64,000 nucleotides of DNA, taken from positions 1 to 64,000 of the forward strand of contig JAKIUN010000012.1 of the NCBI GenBank assembly GCA_021647505.1, read 5' to 3'. The notes beneath the pieces are model-generated. The model ran no database searches. It worked only from the letters and a program-made list of their open reading frames with translations, and was not told the origin of the DNA. Position 1 is the stretch's first letter. Every line of letters begins with the position of its first letter. This DNA comes from Gammaproteobacteria bacterium. GTDB lineage: Bacteria > Pseudomonadota > Gammaproteobacteria > SZUA-152. The translations under genes and the position numbers were made by a program. This document shows, one piece after another, positions 1-8,730 of this stretch.

Positions 1-123
1 AGGGGCTCGTCTCTGTAAGAGAACGGTGGATCAAGTTTCACTATGCTTGACGAACCGCCCGGTGCGGACCCGCATGCCGGGTGGTGTGGGGACTGGGGGT
101 TAGATACCCCCGGTTACCCGATT
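1..123 (+). mobile_element. 3' end of a group II intron (domain V/VI region), probably class C (IIC-attC type)
   Basis: Domain-V-like 32-34 nt hairpin ACCGCCCGG-TGCG-GACC-CGCA-TG-CCGGGTGGT at 54-85, followed by a domain-VI-like hairpin CTGGGGGT..ACCCCCGG and a terminal CCCGAT(T). Truncated by the window start. Confidence 0.75.
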
Positions 124-556
124 AGCTGTTTTGATAACGTTCCACTGTTTTTTCAACTTTTTGTCTATACGATGTGTCGTCAAGAATTTTTTTAACTAAA
201 GGCCAAGCTTTTCTAAAAGCTTTTGTTTTACATATTTGTGCTCGATAATCATTTTCGCCAAATGGTTCTTCTGGATTATTATCAATCGTTTCATAGTAAA
301 CCTGCCCAGCCATAAAGTTTGCTACAAGATATGCCAATTCTTTTTCTGTTATATCGTGTGCTTCCATATCTTCTTCAGATATTCCATGAAAACGAAAAGC
401 TTCTGGCATTTCTGCGAGTTTCATTTTTATTTCAGCGAGTAATGCAATATTATGATTTAACCTTTCTTGTTCGTGTTGTTTTTTCCACGTGATTGCTTGC
501 CACCCGAGTGAAGAAAGCGATACAACTAGAGCAACGATTGAAATTATTATTTCCAA
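122..556 (-). CDS. Hypothetical protein with N-terminal TM segment; likely integron cassette ORF
   Basis: 144 aa ORF, RBS AAAGGAGG upstream of start, N-terminal hydrophobic helix, flanked by complementary TTAGCTG / CAGCTAAC motifs. Confidence 0.6.
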   Translation of the reverse strand: MEIIISIVALVVSLSSLGWQAITWKKQHEQERLNHNIALLAEIKMKLAEMPEAFRFHGISEEDMEAHDITEKELAYLVANFMAGQVYYETIDNNPEEPFGENDYRAQICKTKAFRKAWPLVKKILDDTSYRQKVEKTVERYQNS

Positions 557-571
557 AATACCTCCTTTAAC

Positions 572-578
572 AGCTAAC
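572..578 (-). other. attI/attC-type recombination core (GTTAGCT on minus strand)
   Basis: AGCTAAC on plus strand, inverted copy of TTAGCT(G) at 122-128 at the other end of the cassette ORF; resembles but does not perfectly fit GTTRRRY. Confidence 0.4.
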
Positions 579-981
579 GCTTAATCTACCCCAAAGTGGG
601 GTAGAACTCCGCCCCGAAATCCGGTGATTTATTCGCCGGTGATTCCCGACCTCTCTAAATACTCCTACAAACCTGCTAAACAATCAATCACTTACATCAT
701 CGTATTTTACGCCATGGACATGCAGTCTGCAATTCCCACCGAATATTGAACGGGCAAATAAGACATTTTGGGGGATATTATGTACGGTACTTTCGCTACA
801 TATTTATCAATTAAGCATGCCCCACCTTTGCCGCTTCCACTGAAAATCTATTGCATTCAACAAGTTGCCAAAGACTCATGAATGCTTTTCTCCTCGGAAT
901 ATTGGGGTGTGGCCGAGATATTGGATGAGATAATACCCCAAAGTGGGGGAATATTCCGCTTGCAATGGCTGACTTAAAAAA

Positions 982-1001
982 TACTGTACAAAACACCAGT
1001 A
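982..1001 (+). promoter_or_regulatory. Putative LexA (SOS) box upstream of intI
   Basis: TACTGTacaaaacaCCAGTA versus TACTGT-N8-ACAGTA; one mismatch in the arms, ~20 bp upstream of the probable IntI start at 1022. Confidence 0.5.
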
Positions 1002-1021
1002 CCACTCAAGGGAGTATTGTC

Positions 1022-1846
1022 ATGGATTCGACGCGCTATTCTTCACCTTTTCTGTGTTCAGTTTCTGATGCCATTCGTGTGCGCCATTACAGCCGCAGTA
1101 CGGAGAAAACTTATATCGGCTGGGTTAAACGCTTTATCTATTTTCACAACAAGCGGCATCCGCATGACATGGGTGCTCAGGAAGTATCGGCATTCTTGAC
1201 GCACTTGGCAGTAAATCGAAATGTTGCACCCAGCACACAGAACCAAGCTTTTAATGCGCTGATGTTTCTTTATCGTGCGGTGTTGGATCAACCCATTGAG
1301 GGATTAAATGGAGTAGCGCGCGCCAAGACACGCCAGAAAATTCCAGTGGTGTTGACGCCTGAAGAGGTGCAGGCAGTTTTGAAAGAGCTGGATGGAATCT
1401 ATTGGCTGGCGGCCTGTTTGATGTACGGCTCTGGCTTGAGGTTAATGGAATGTTTGCGCTTGCGGGTGATGAATCTCGATTTTTTTACATCGCTCAATTA
1501 ATGTGCACAATGGCAAGGGTGGGAAAGGTCGGGTGGTGACTTTGTCGGATGAGTTGATCGTGCCCTTGCAACGGCATCTGACGAATCGACAGCAAACGCA
1601 TGATAAGGATTTGGTAGATGGTTTTGGCAGTGTTTACCTTCCACATGCCTTGGCGAGAAAATATCCGAATGCACCCACGGAGTGGGCGTGGCAATACGTG
1701 TTCCCATCCAGCCGACGCAGCGTTGACCCACGCTCTGGGGTGGAACGGCGGCATCATTTTGATGAGAAGGCGATTCAACGCGCGGTTAAACAGGCCATTC
1801 GCAAGGCGAATATTCACAAACCAGCCAGCTGCCATACTGGTGCCTT
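1022..1846 (+). pseudogene. intI: Integron integrase (IntI) pseudogene: +1 frameshift in a poly-T tract (~1478-1487) and loss of C-terminal catalytic region
   Basis: [41 protein letters not shown]... continuing in another frame as NGKGGKGRVVTLSDEL...FGSVYLPHALARKYPNAPTEWAWQYVFPSSRRSVDPRSG.ERRHHFDEKAIQRAVKQAIRKANIHKPASCHT; ends where LRHSFATHLL would be expected. Confidence 0.88.
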
Positions 1847-1990
1847 ATACATCATGGATCGGGGCTGCCTGGATTTTTGGACGGCTTTTCAGTATAGCCC
1901 AGGCCGGCGCATTTTTTGTCATCCGAGCCAAAAGCAATACCGTATACAAACGTCGCTACTCCCATCCAGTTACCTCCGCTGTGGGATCTG
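1847..1990 (+). pseudogene. IS4-family-like transposase fragment
   Basis: ALYIMDRGCLDF (one frame) then GRLFSIAQAGAFFVIRAKSNTVYKRRYSHPV (another frame), resembling the IS4-type motif Y.MDRGY.DF.RL...H.AGAFFV.RAKSN. Confidence 0.6.
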
Positions 1991-2013
1991 GAGCCGAAAA
2001 TATGGTCATTCCG

Positions 2014-2145
2014 GGCGGAACGAAGTGAAGACCCGGAATCCAGAAATCTTGAAACGACGTACATTCTGGATGAATCGCTCCGGTGAAAACAGGATCCCGA
2101 TCTCTGGATTCCGACTAAAAACAAGCCGGAATGACGATAATCACA
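2014..2145. repeat. Dispersed imperfect palindromic repeat (GGAATCCAGA...CTGGATTCCG...GCCGGAATGAC)
   Basis: CTGGATTCCGRCTAAAAACAWGCCGGAATGACRATAATCRCAGC also present at ~46274-46318. Confidence 0.75.
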
Positions 2146-2251
2146 GCACCCAAAGTAGGCGCTTTTCTTAAAGAACCTACTTTTGGTAGGCGAGCTGCGG
2201 GGAATTCGATCCAAAAGATTAAAAACAATATGTTATGACTTGTTCGGCAAG

Positions 2252-2297
2252 CAAGCTGCGAACCAGGCGGTCGCACGTTTGAGTCGTGTCGGGCATA
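2252..2297 (+). pseudogene. tRNA 3'-half-like fragment
   Basis: GAACCAGGCGGTCGCACGTTTGAGTCGTGTCGGGCA: T-arm-like GCACG-TTTGAGT-CGTGT; antisense translation gives the familiar tRNA-derived string HDSNVRPPGS. Confidence 0.4.
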
Positions 2298-2482
2298 TTT
2301 TACCTGGGCGTCAGGAAGGGTCGTTGAGCCGAAATGTCGCACAGGAGGGATGACCTTTGGCCAAATTGGCTTGGCCGGTTGCGCAAATAACCGCAGCTCA
2401 CTCTATCCCCGTGTGGGCAACATCTTCGCAAAAAACAGACCGGCCTCTTCTGCCCCCCGCTGATTGGCGTTATCTTTGCGCT

Positions 2483-3895
2483 ATGGACTATCTGCTCGCC
2501 ATCGACCAGGGAACGCACGCCAGTCGCGCCTTGCTGTTTGACGTGTGCGGCCGGCAGATTGCCAGCCATCTTGTACCGGTCACGCTCACGCGGCCGCAGG
2601 CAAACCGTGCCGAGCAGGATCCCAGCGAAATCATCGCCTCGGTTCAGGATGCGGTTGCGCAAACCGTCCTCTCCCTGACTCCTGCCGAACGCGGCAATAT
2701 CCGCGCCTGCGGTTTGACCACCCAACGCTCCACGGTGCTGGCGTGGCGGACGAACGGAACCCCGTTGTCTGCCGCCATCAGTTGGCAGGACACGCGTGGC
2801 GCCTCGCTGGTCGATTCCTTGCACGCCCATGGGGCGGAGATCCGTAAGCGATCCGGGCTGCCACTCTCGGCCCATTACGGGGCCAGTAAACTGTGCTGGC
2901 TACACCAGCGACTGGTCGGCGAAGGCCGTTTGCGTCTCGGTCCGCTGGCCAGCTTTCTGCTGACCCATCTCACCGCCATAGGGCATGTCATCGACCACAG
3001 CAATGCCCAGCGTATGCAGTTGCTGGATGTCGACCATCTGGACTGGTCACACCCGCTGGCCGACTGCTTCGGGATTCCGCTCGATGGGCTGCCGGCATGC
3101 CGGCCGGTCATGAGCGACTATGGGGTACTCACCGACTATGGCATTCCGGTGACGGCCGTGTGCGGTGACCAGAATGCCGCATGGCACGGCAGCGGCGGGG
3201 ATACACACGATTGCGCCCTGATCAACCTTGGCAGTGGCGCCTTTGTGCTGGCAGCACAAGCGTCGGGGGACGACGTGCCGGCACTCCTGCGCAGCCTGTC
3301 CGCCAGCGACGCCAGGGGAGCTGAATGGCTGTTCGAAGGCACCGTGAACGGCGCCGGCAGTGCGTTGCAATGGCTGGCGGAACAGGAGGGTATCGATGAT
3401 CTTGCCACGCGCCTGCCCGACTGGCTGGAACAGGTGACAGAACCACCGTTGTTCATGAATACGGTCGGCGGCCTTGGCTCGCCCTGGTGGCGGCGGCCCG
3501 GGCCGCCGGTGTTTCGGCCGGACAACAGCTGTCGGGGCTGCGCGGAACGTGCCGTCGCTGTCGTGGAAAGCATCGTATTCCTGCTGCAATACAACCTGGA
3601 CTGCATGAGCCGCCATACAGCCATCGGGCGTCTGCGGGTCAGCGGCGGGCTGTCTCGGCTCGACGGTCTGTGCCAGAAGCTCGCCAACCTCAGCAAACTG
3701 CCGGTCGAGCGCTGCGAGGATACGGAAGCCAGTGCCCGTGGCGTTGCCTGGCTGGCGGCGGGGCGGCCTGCGGACTGGCTGGCGTCGAAAGACCTACCCC
3801 GATTCACTCCACGGCCTGATAGGCCACTACAAAATCGTTATCAACAGTTTGTTGACCTGCTCCGGCAATATTCGGCTGAGTTCGATGACAACTGA
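2483..3895 (+). CDS. glpK: FGGY-family kinase, probable glycerol kinase
   Basis: MDYLLAIDQGTHASRALLFD, SWQDTRG, INLGSGAFVL motifs; start chosen at residue 43 of the ORF (2357-). Confidence 0.85.
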   Translation: MDYLLAIDQGTHASRALLFDVCGRQIASHLVPVTLTRPQANRAEQDPSEIIASVQDAVAQTVLSLTPAERGNIRACGLTTQRSTVLAWRTNGTPLSAAISWQDTRGASLVDSLHAHGAEIRKRSGLPLSAHYGASKLCWLHQRLVGEGRLRLGPLASFLLTHLTAIGHVIDHSNAQRMQLLDVDHLDWSHPLADCFGIPLDGLPACRPVMSDYGVLTDYGIPVTAVCGDQNAAWHGSGGDTHDCALINLGSGAFVLAAQASGDDVPALLRSLSASDARGAEWLFEGTVNGAGSALQWLAEQEGIDDLATRLPDWLEQVTEPPLFMNTVGGLGSPWWRRPGPPVFRPDNSCRGCAERAVAVVESIVFLLQYNLDCMSRHTAIGRLRVSGGLSRLDGLCQKLANLSKLPVERCEDTEASARGVAWLAAGRPADWLASKDLPRFTPRPDRPLQNRYQQFVDLLRQYSAEFDDN

Positions 3896-4652
3896 GCGTA
3901 TCCCGCAGCTGGTCGGCCACCGTGGCGATATGGTGCAATACCCGGAAAACAGCTGGCCGGCATTGCTGGCGGCCGTCGATGCCGGCGCCTGCTGGCTGGA
4001 GTTCGATGTACAGATGTGCGCCGACGGTGGTTTTATACTGCTGCATGATGTCGATTTCCTGCGCACAGGCAATGACCCGCGAGCTGTCTTTGAACTCGAT
4101 GCGCAAGCCTGTAGCCGCATCAGTGTGCATTATCCCGAGCGCTTTGCTGCACGCTTTTTCCCGACACCGACACCCTTGCTCGATGACGTGCTCGAGTGGC
4201 TGTCCACTTATCCTGATGTACGTGCCATGGTGGAAATAAAAACGGAAAGTCTGAAACACTTTGGCCGTGAAGCCGTAACATGCGCGCTATTGAAGGTTAT
4301 CGCGCCATACCGGGATCAATGTGTACTCATCTCTTTTGATGATGAGGCATTACACCTTGCACGCAAGCATGTGGCGCCGGAATTGGGCTGGGTATTACAC
4401 GAATACAATGACAACTCCCGGCAACGCGCCGAACGGCTGAAACCGCAATACCTGATTTGCAATGAGCGTAAAATCCAGCGCTATGAAACACCCTGGCCGG
4501 GGGGTTGGCGCTGGATGCTTTACGATATCGGGGATCCACAGCAGGCCCTGGATTGGGCGCAACGGGGTGTCGACCTGATCGAAACTGGTGATATCTGCCG
4601 CCTGTTGAAACATCCTCGACTTACCGGGCGGGCCTGTCGTCATGGACTGTGA
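3885..4652 (+). CDS. Glycerophosphodiester phosphodiesterase
   Basis: LVGHRGDMVQYPENSWPALLAAVDAGACWLEFDVQMCADGGFILLHD; overlaps the glpK stop. Confidence 0.9.
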   Translation: MTTERIPQLVGHRGDMVQYPENSWPALLAAVDAGACWLEFDVQMCADGGFILLHDVDFLRTGNDPRAVFELDAQACSRISVHYPERFAARFFPTPTPLLDDVLEWLSTYPDVRAMVEIKTESLKHFGREAVTCALLKVIAPYRDQCVLISFDDEALHLARKHVAPELGWVLHEYNDNSRQRAERLKPQYLICNERKIQRYETPWPGGWRWMLYDIGDPQQALDWAQRGVDLIETGDICRLLKHPRLTGRACRHGL

Positions 4653-5757
4653 CATTCTCGTCGTTGGCGCCGGCATACACGGCGCTGCAGTCGCACATGC
4701 CGCTGCGCGACGGGGTTACCGCGTGCACGTCATCGAACAGTTCGGCCGGCCGGCGGAAGGAACCTCGAGCCGCTCATCAAAGCTTATTCATGGCGGTTTA
4801 CGCTATCTCGAAACCGGCCAGTTGCGACTGGTGCGTGAGTGTCTGCACGCACAACGCGCGTTATTACGCGAACGGCCCTCGCTGGTGCAACTCACCCCGT
4901 TCTATCTGCCGGTGTATACCCATACCACTCGCCCGGCCTGGAAGATTGCGTTTGGATTGTGGTTGTACCGCCTGCTGGGTGGGCAGCGCTTTCGCCGTAT
5001 CCCCGCCAGTGAATGGCATGACCTGGACGGACTGGACAGCCACGATCTGCGCGCCGTGTTTCGCTATTTTGATGCGCAAACCGATGATCGTGCGCTGACC
5101 GAAGCGGTACTCGCCGATGCGCAGGCGCTGGGTGCAAGCGTTGCCTTCAATACCCGCCTCGAACGGGCCGAATGCACGGCGACCCGTTGTCGTGTGCGTT
5201 GTCATGGGCCGGCGGGGGCGGAAGAATTTACCGCCATATGCGTGGTCAATGCTGCCGGCCCCTGGGTCAATCTCGTGCTGGAATGCATGACGCCGCATCT
5301 GGCACCATTGGACATTGAACTGGTGCAGGGTACGCACATCGTTGTTCCGGGGAGGCTGAAGCGGGGTATCTATTATCTGGAAGCCCCGCAGGATCGGCGT
5401 GCGGTTTTTGTCATGCCCTGGCGGGGTCACACGCTGATCGGGACAACCGAGACCCCCTACCGGGGCGATCCGGCCGATGTCCAGCCGCTGCCATCGGAAC
5501 AGTTCTACCTGCTGGCCGTGTACAACCATTATTTCAACAGCCAGCTCGAACCCACGGACATCCTGGCGTCATTTGCTGGCTTGCGTGTGTTACCGGCGGG
5601 TAAGGGACGTGCCTTCACCCGGCCACGGGACACCGTCCTGCATTGTGACGACGCCATGCCCAGGGTCGTCAGTATCTATGGCGGGAAACTGACCTCGCAC
5701 GCGCATACTGCGGTGCAGGTGATGAAGATGCTGGAGCCGATATTGAAGCGTGATTGA
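4642..5757 (+). CDS. glpD: FAD-dependent glycerol-3-phosphate dehydrogenase-like protein (short form)
   Basis: DILVVGAGIHGAAVAHAAARRGYRV, SSRSSKLIHGGLRYLE, NAAGPWV; 371 aa, lacking the usual C-terminal domain. Confidence 0.82.
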   Translation: MDCDILVVGAGIHGAAVAHAAARRGYRVHVIEQFGRPAEGTSSRSSKLIHGGLRYLETGQLRLVRECLHAQRALLRERPSLVQLTPFYLPVYTHTTRPAWKIAFGLWLYRLLGGQRFRRIPASEWHDLDGLDSHDLRAVFRYFDAQTDDRALTEAVLADAQALGASVAFNTRLERAECTATRCRVRCHGPAGAEEFTAICVVNAAGPWVNLVLECMTPHLAPLDIELVQGTHIVVPGRLKRGIYYLEAPQDRRAVFVMPWRGHTLIGTTETPYRGDPADVQPLPSEQFYLLAVYNHYFNSQLEPTDILASFAGLRVLPAGKGRAFTRPRDTVLHCDDAMPRVVSIYGGKLTSHAHTAVQVMKMLEPILKRD

Positions 5758-5961
5758 TTCACGTTCCCGTGGGTACAAAAAACTGATTCAGCCTGCCCGG
5801 CCAGCGTTCAATCTACTGGCCAGGCGAATGGCTGTGAATATTTTGATTTCAACGTTGATAACGCAAAGGCACTTGGGGCATCTGTGCAGGATGCTGGTGA
5901 GCCTGCGAACCGCATCGGTCGAGAACGATGGTTTCCTCAATGACCAACGCTCAACACTCGA

Positions 5962-6774
5962 TCAGACCTCGATGGGCGTATCAGGGCTATTGCCCCAGTC
6001 CGACCAGGAACCGGGGTAGCCCTTGATGTTCGGGTAGCCGAGTACCTTCAAGACGAAGTAGGTCAACGCCGAACGATGGTGAGTCTGGCAGTAAGTGATG
6101 ACGGTTTTGTCGCGGGTAATGCCCTTGCCTTCGAGCAGGGTACGTAGATCCATTGCGGTTTTCAGGCGCATATTGCGTGATCTGTCCATGACATCGAGCC
6201 AGTCGATGTTAAGGGCGCCGGGGATATGACCGCCGCGTTCGGCGAATTTCTTCTTGCCGCTGTATTCCAGAGCGGAACGGGAGTCCCACAGCACCACGCC
6301 GGGGTCGTTCAGATGGCTGAGGATGTAGTCGCGGCTGGCCAGCGGGGCATCGGTGATGTTGACCGCATATTTGCTCTGCGCCGGGTGGTGCGCGGTGATT
6401 TCTAGCGAGTGACCTTCGTTGGTCCAGCTGAACAGGCCACCATCGAGCAAGGAGGCCGTTTTGTGGCCGACGGTATCCAGGGTCCAGAGGAAGCGTGCCG
6501 CACGGCCGCCACCTTCGTCGTCATAGGCAACAACCTGTGTCTTCGGCGTGAGACCGATGGAAGAAAAAATGTTGCTCAGGCTGGTGGCGTCGGGCAGTAG
6601 GCCCATGCGCGGCCTGTCCAGGCGCACGATCTGTGCGTAGTCAAGATGTACCGCACCGGGGATGTGTCCCTTGGCGAAGGTTTCCGGCTTGCACAGATCG
6701 ACCACCAGCAGGCCGTCGTGGCCGAGCTTCTGCTCCAGTTGTTCGGGTTCGATGACGAGGGGCATGTTGTTCAT
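5962..6774 (-). CDS. Sulfurtransferase with two rhodanese domains
   Basis: CKPETFAKGHIPGAVHLDY, CQTHHRS active-site loop. Confidence 0.88.
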   Translation of the reverse strand: MNNMPLVIEPEQLEQKLGHDGLLVVDLCKPETFAKGHIPGAVHLDYAQIVRLDRPRMGLLPDATSLSNIFSSIGLTPKTQVVAYDDEGGGRAARFLWTLDTVGHKTASLLDGGLFSWTNEGHSLEITAHHPAQSKYAVNITDAPLASRDYILSHLNDPGVVLWDSRSALEYSGKKKFAERGGHIPGALNIDWLDVMDRSRNMRLKTAMDLRTLLEGKGITRDKTVITYCQTHHRSALTYFVLKVLGYPNIKGYPGSWSDWGNSPDTPIEV

Positions 6775-6780
6775 GGTTGG

Positions 6781-7911
6781 TTACTTCTCGTTATTCGTTT
6801 CAGTGGGTTCGTTGCCGGATATGGTAATGCCTGTGGTGGCGCTGGGGGTGAGGCCGGAGAGGCGCATCTGCAGGCGCATGTTACTCATGGAGTCGGCATA
6901 GGCGAGGGCGATTTCCTCGCTGATGCGGCCTTCGGCATACAGCTCGTAGAGCGATTGATCCATGGTGCGCATGCCGGTGTTGGCGTCTTTTTCCATCACG
7001 TCCACCAGTGAGATAAAGTCGCCGCGACGGATCAGGTCGCGCACGCGCGAGGTGGAGAGCAGCAGTTCCACGGCCACGGCGCGTCCGCCTTCGAGGGTAG
7101 GCACCAGTACCTGCGAGATCACGGCCTTGATATTCTGTGCCAGGGTGATGTAGAGCAGATCGCGCTTTTCCTGCGGGAACATGTTGACGATGCGCTCGAA
7201 TACCTGGCTGGCGTTATTGGCATGCAGGGTGGCCAGGCACAGGTGACCGGTGTCGGAGAACTCCAGTACGTCTTCCATGATTTCGTGTTCGCGAATCTCG
7301 CCGATCATCAGCATGTCCGGTGATTGGCGTAGGGCATTGATGAGGGCCTTGTGATACGAGTTGGTGTCGACGCCGATTTCGCGTTGATTTACCACCGACT
7401 GCTTGTGTTGCAGGATGTATTCGATGGGGTCTTCGACGGTGATGATATGGCTGATGGTGTTGCTGTTGCGGTGGTCGATCATCGCTGCCAGGGTGGTGGA
7501 CTTGCCGGCGCCGGATGGGCCAACTACCAGGATCAGACCCCGCTTGAGCATCACCAGATCCTGCAGCATGTCGGGCACACCCAGGGTCTCGAAATCGGGT
7601 ACTTCAAAGGGCACGGCGCGGATGACCATGCTGATCTCGCCACGCTGGCGGAAGACGTTGAAACGGAAGCGGCCGATGCCGGGTACGGTATAGCCGAGGC
7701 TGATCTCCAGTTCTTCCGCGAAGGCCTCGGCATGCTCCTTGCGCATCACCAGTTTGGCCATCTGATCCGTCATGCCCGGGGCCAATGGCTGAATGGGGTG
7801 GGGTTGCAGGGCACCGTTGATACGGAAGGCGGGGGGGGATCCCGTGCTCAGAAACAGATCCGAGGCGCCACTGGACACCATTTTTTTTAACAGTTTGGAA
7901 AGAAGCTCCAT
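6781..7911 (-). CDS. pilU: PilT/PilU-family type IV pilus retraction ATPase
   Basis: GPSGAGKSTTLAAMIDHRN Walker A, EDPIEY, GEIREHEIMEDVLEFSDTGHLCLATLHANNASQ. Confidence 0.9.
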   Translation of the reverse strand: MELLSKLLKKMVSSGASDLFLSTGSPPAFRINGALQPHPIQPLAPGMTDQMAKLVMRKEHAEAFAEELEISLGYTVPGIGRFRFNVFRQRGEISMVIRAVPFEVPDFETLGVPDMLQDLVMLKRGLILVVGPSGAGKSTTLAAMIDHRNSNTISHIITVEDPIEYILQHKQSVVNQREIGVDTNSYHKALINALRQSPDMLMIGEIREHEIMEDVLEFSDTGHLCLATLHANNASQVFERIVNMFPQEKRDLLYITLAQNIKAVISQVLVPTLEGGRAVAVELLLSTSRVRDLIRRGDFISLVDVMEKDANTGMRTMDQSLYELYAEGRISEEIALAYADSMSNMRLQMRLSGLTPSATTGITISGNEPTETNNEK

Positions 7912-8046
7912 GCCGTGTTACTACCTTTGTCTTTTTGAGTGGCGGAAAAAATGGAGCCTAGCATCAGGCATAGGCCGGGAACAGCGAGTGTAACAAAGTT
8001 TTCACCCCGGATTGAACTCGTGGAGAGGGTTGGGAAATGAATTGTG

Positions 8047-8219
8047 TCTGGGAGCCTCTTGCAAAACTCATGAGCGGCGATCGGCTTCCCCTCTTTGTCC
8101 CATTTCCGAGCTGGAATTTCGCTCCATGGAACCACCATGAAACTCATTCCATCCCGAAAATGGACTCAAAGTGGGATTGCCGCTCATCCATTCAGAGTTC
8201 TGCAAGAGGCTCCTGGGGA
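8047..8219. mobile_element. Full-length imperfect foldback (MITE-like) element
   Basis: GGAGCCTCTTGCAAAACTC..GAGCGGC.. at left versus ..GCCGCTC..GAGTTCTGCAAGAGGCTCC at right; the inner parts also pair. Confidence 0.65.
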
Positions 8220-8264
8220 CAGCGTATTGCCAGATAGAAATTGGCCGTGGGGTGAGCGAGGGCG

Positions 8265-8588
8265 TCAGGCGGTCTGTTTCAGCAGGGTTTCATGCAGGTA
8301 AATGACGTTTTCGGTTCTGCGCTGCGGGTGGACGACGGTTGGTTCGGTAGGTGCCGGGGTAATGGCGAGGATTTTGAACGCGTTGCCTGAGCCCTGAAAG
8401 GCCAGCATCAGGGTGAATTCCTCCAGGCGGTCGAGCCCGTCGTGCAGCATCAGTTCCAGTGCTTGGCGATCTCGTTTCGAGCAACTGCCGGGGAGGTTGT
8501 TCACGTTACTGCTTCCGTGTGAGGTTGCCTTTAATTTCGGCGTTGTCGTGCGGAAACTTGAATGCTCACTGTGGGCCTGACCCACCAA
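8265..8588 (-). CDS. Hypothetical protein
   Basis: ORF of 107 aa only; no recognised family. Confidence 0.3.
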   Translation of the reverse strand: MVGQAHSEHSSFRTTTPKLKATSHGSSNVNNLPGSCSKRDRQALELMLHDGLDRLEEFTLMLAFQGSGNAFKILAITPAPTEPTVVHPQRRTENVIYLHETLLKQTA

Positions 8589-8730
8589 GGGTGTATCGGC
8601 AGGAGCGCCCGGTGGGTGGTGCCCAACAAAAACGACATTACATTGGGTTTAAGGCCAAAATGGCCGGTCTCATCGCCGTCATGCGCAAGTGGGGGCCTGT
8701 GGAGAGGGAGAGAACTCTGCAATTTGTCGG

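Noticed and set aside
2357-2482. N-terminal extension of the glpK ORF
   Set aside because: Non-conserved; the recognised FGGY N-terminus begins at MDYLLAIDQGTH (2483)
8037-8301. Overlapping small ORFs on both strands
   Set aside because: Arise from the foldback element; no coding signature
8575-8640. GTGGGCCTGACCCACC/CGGTGGGTGGTGCCCAAC possible repeat near suhB
   Set aside because: Weak self-complementarity and no second copy seen in the window
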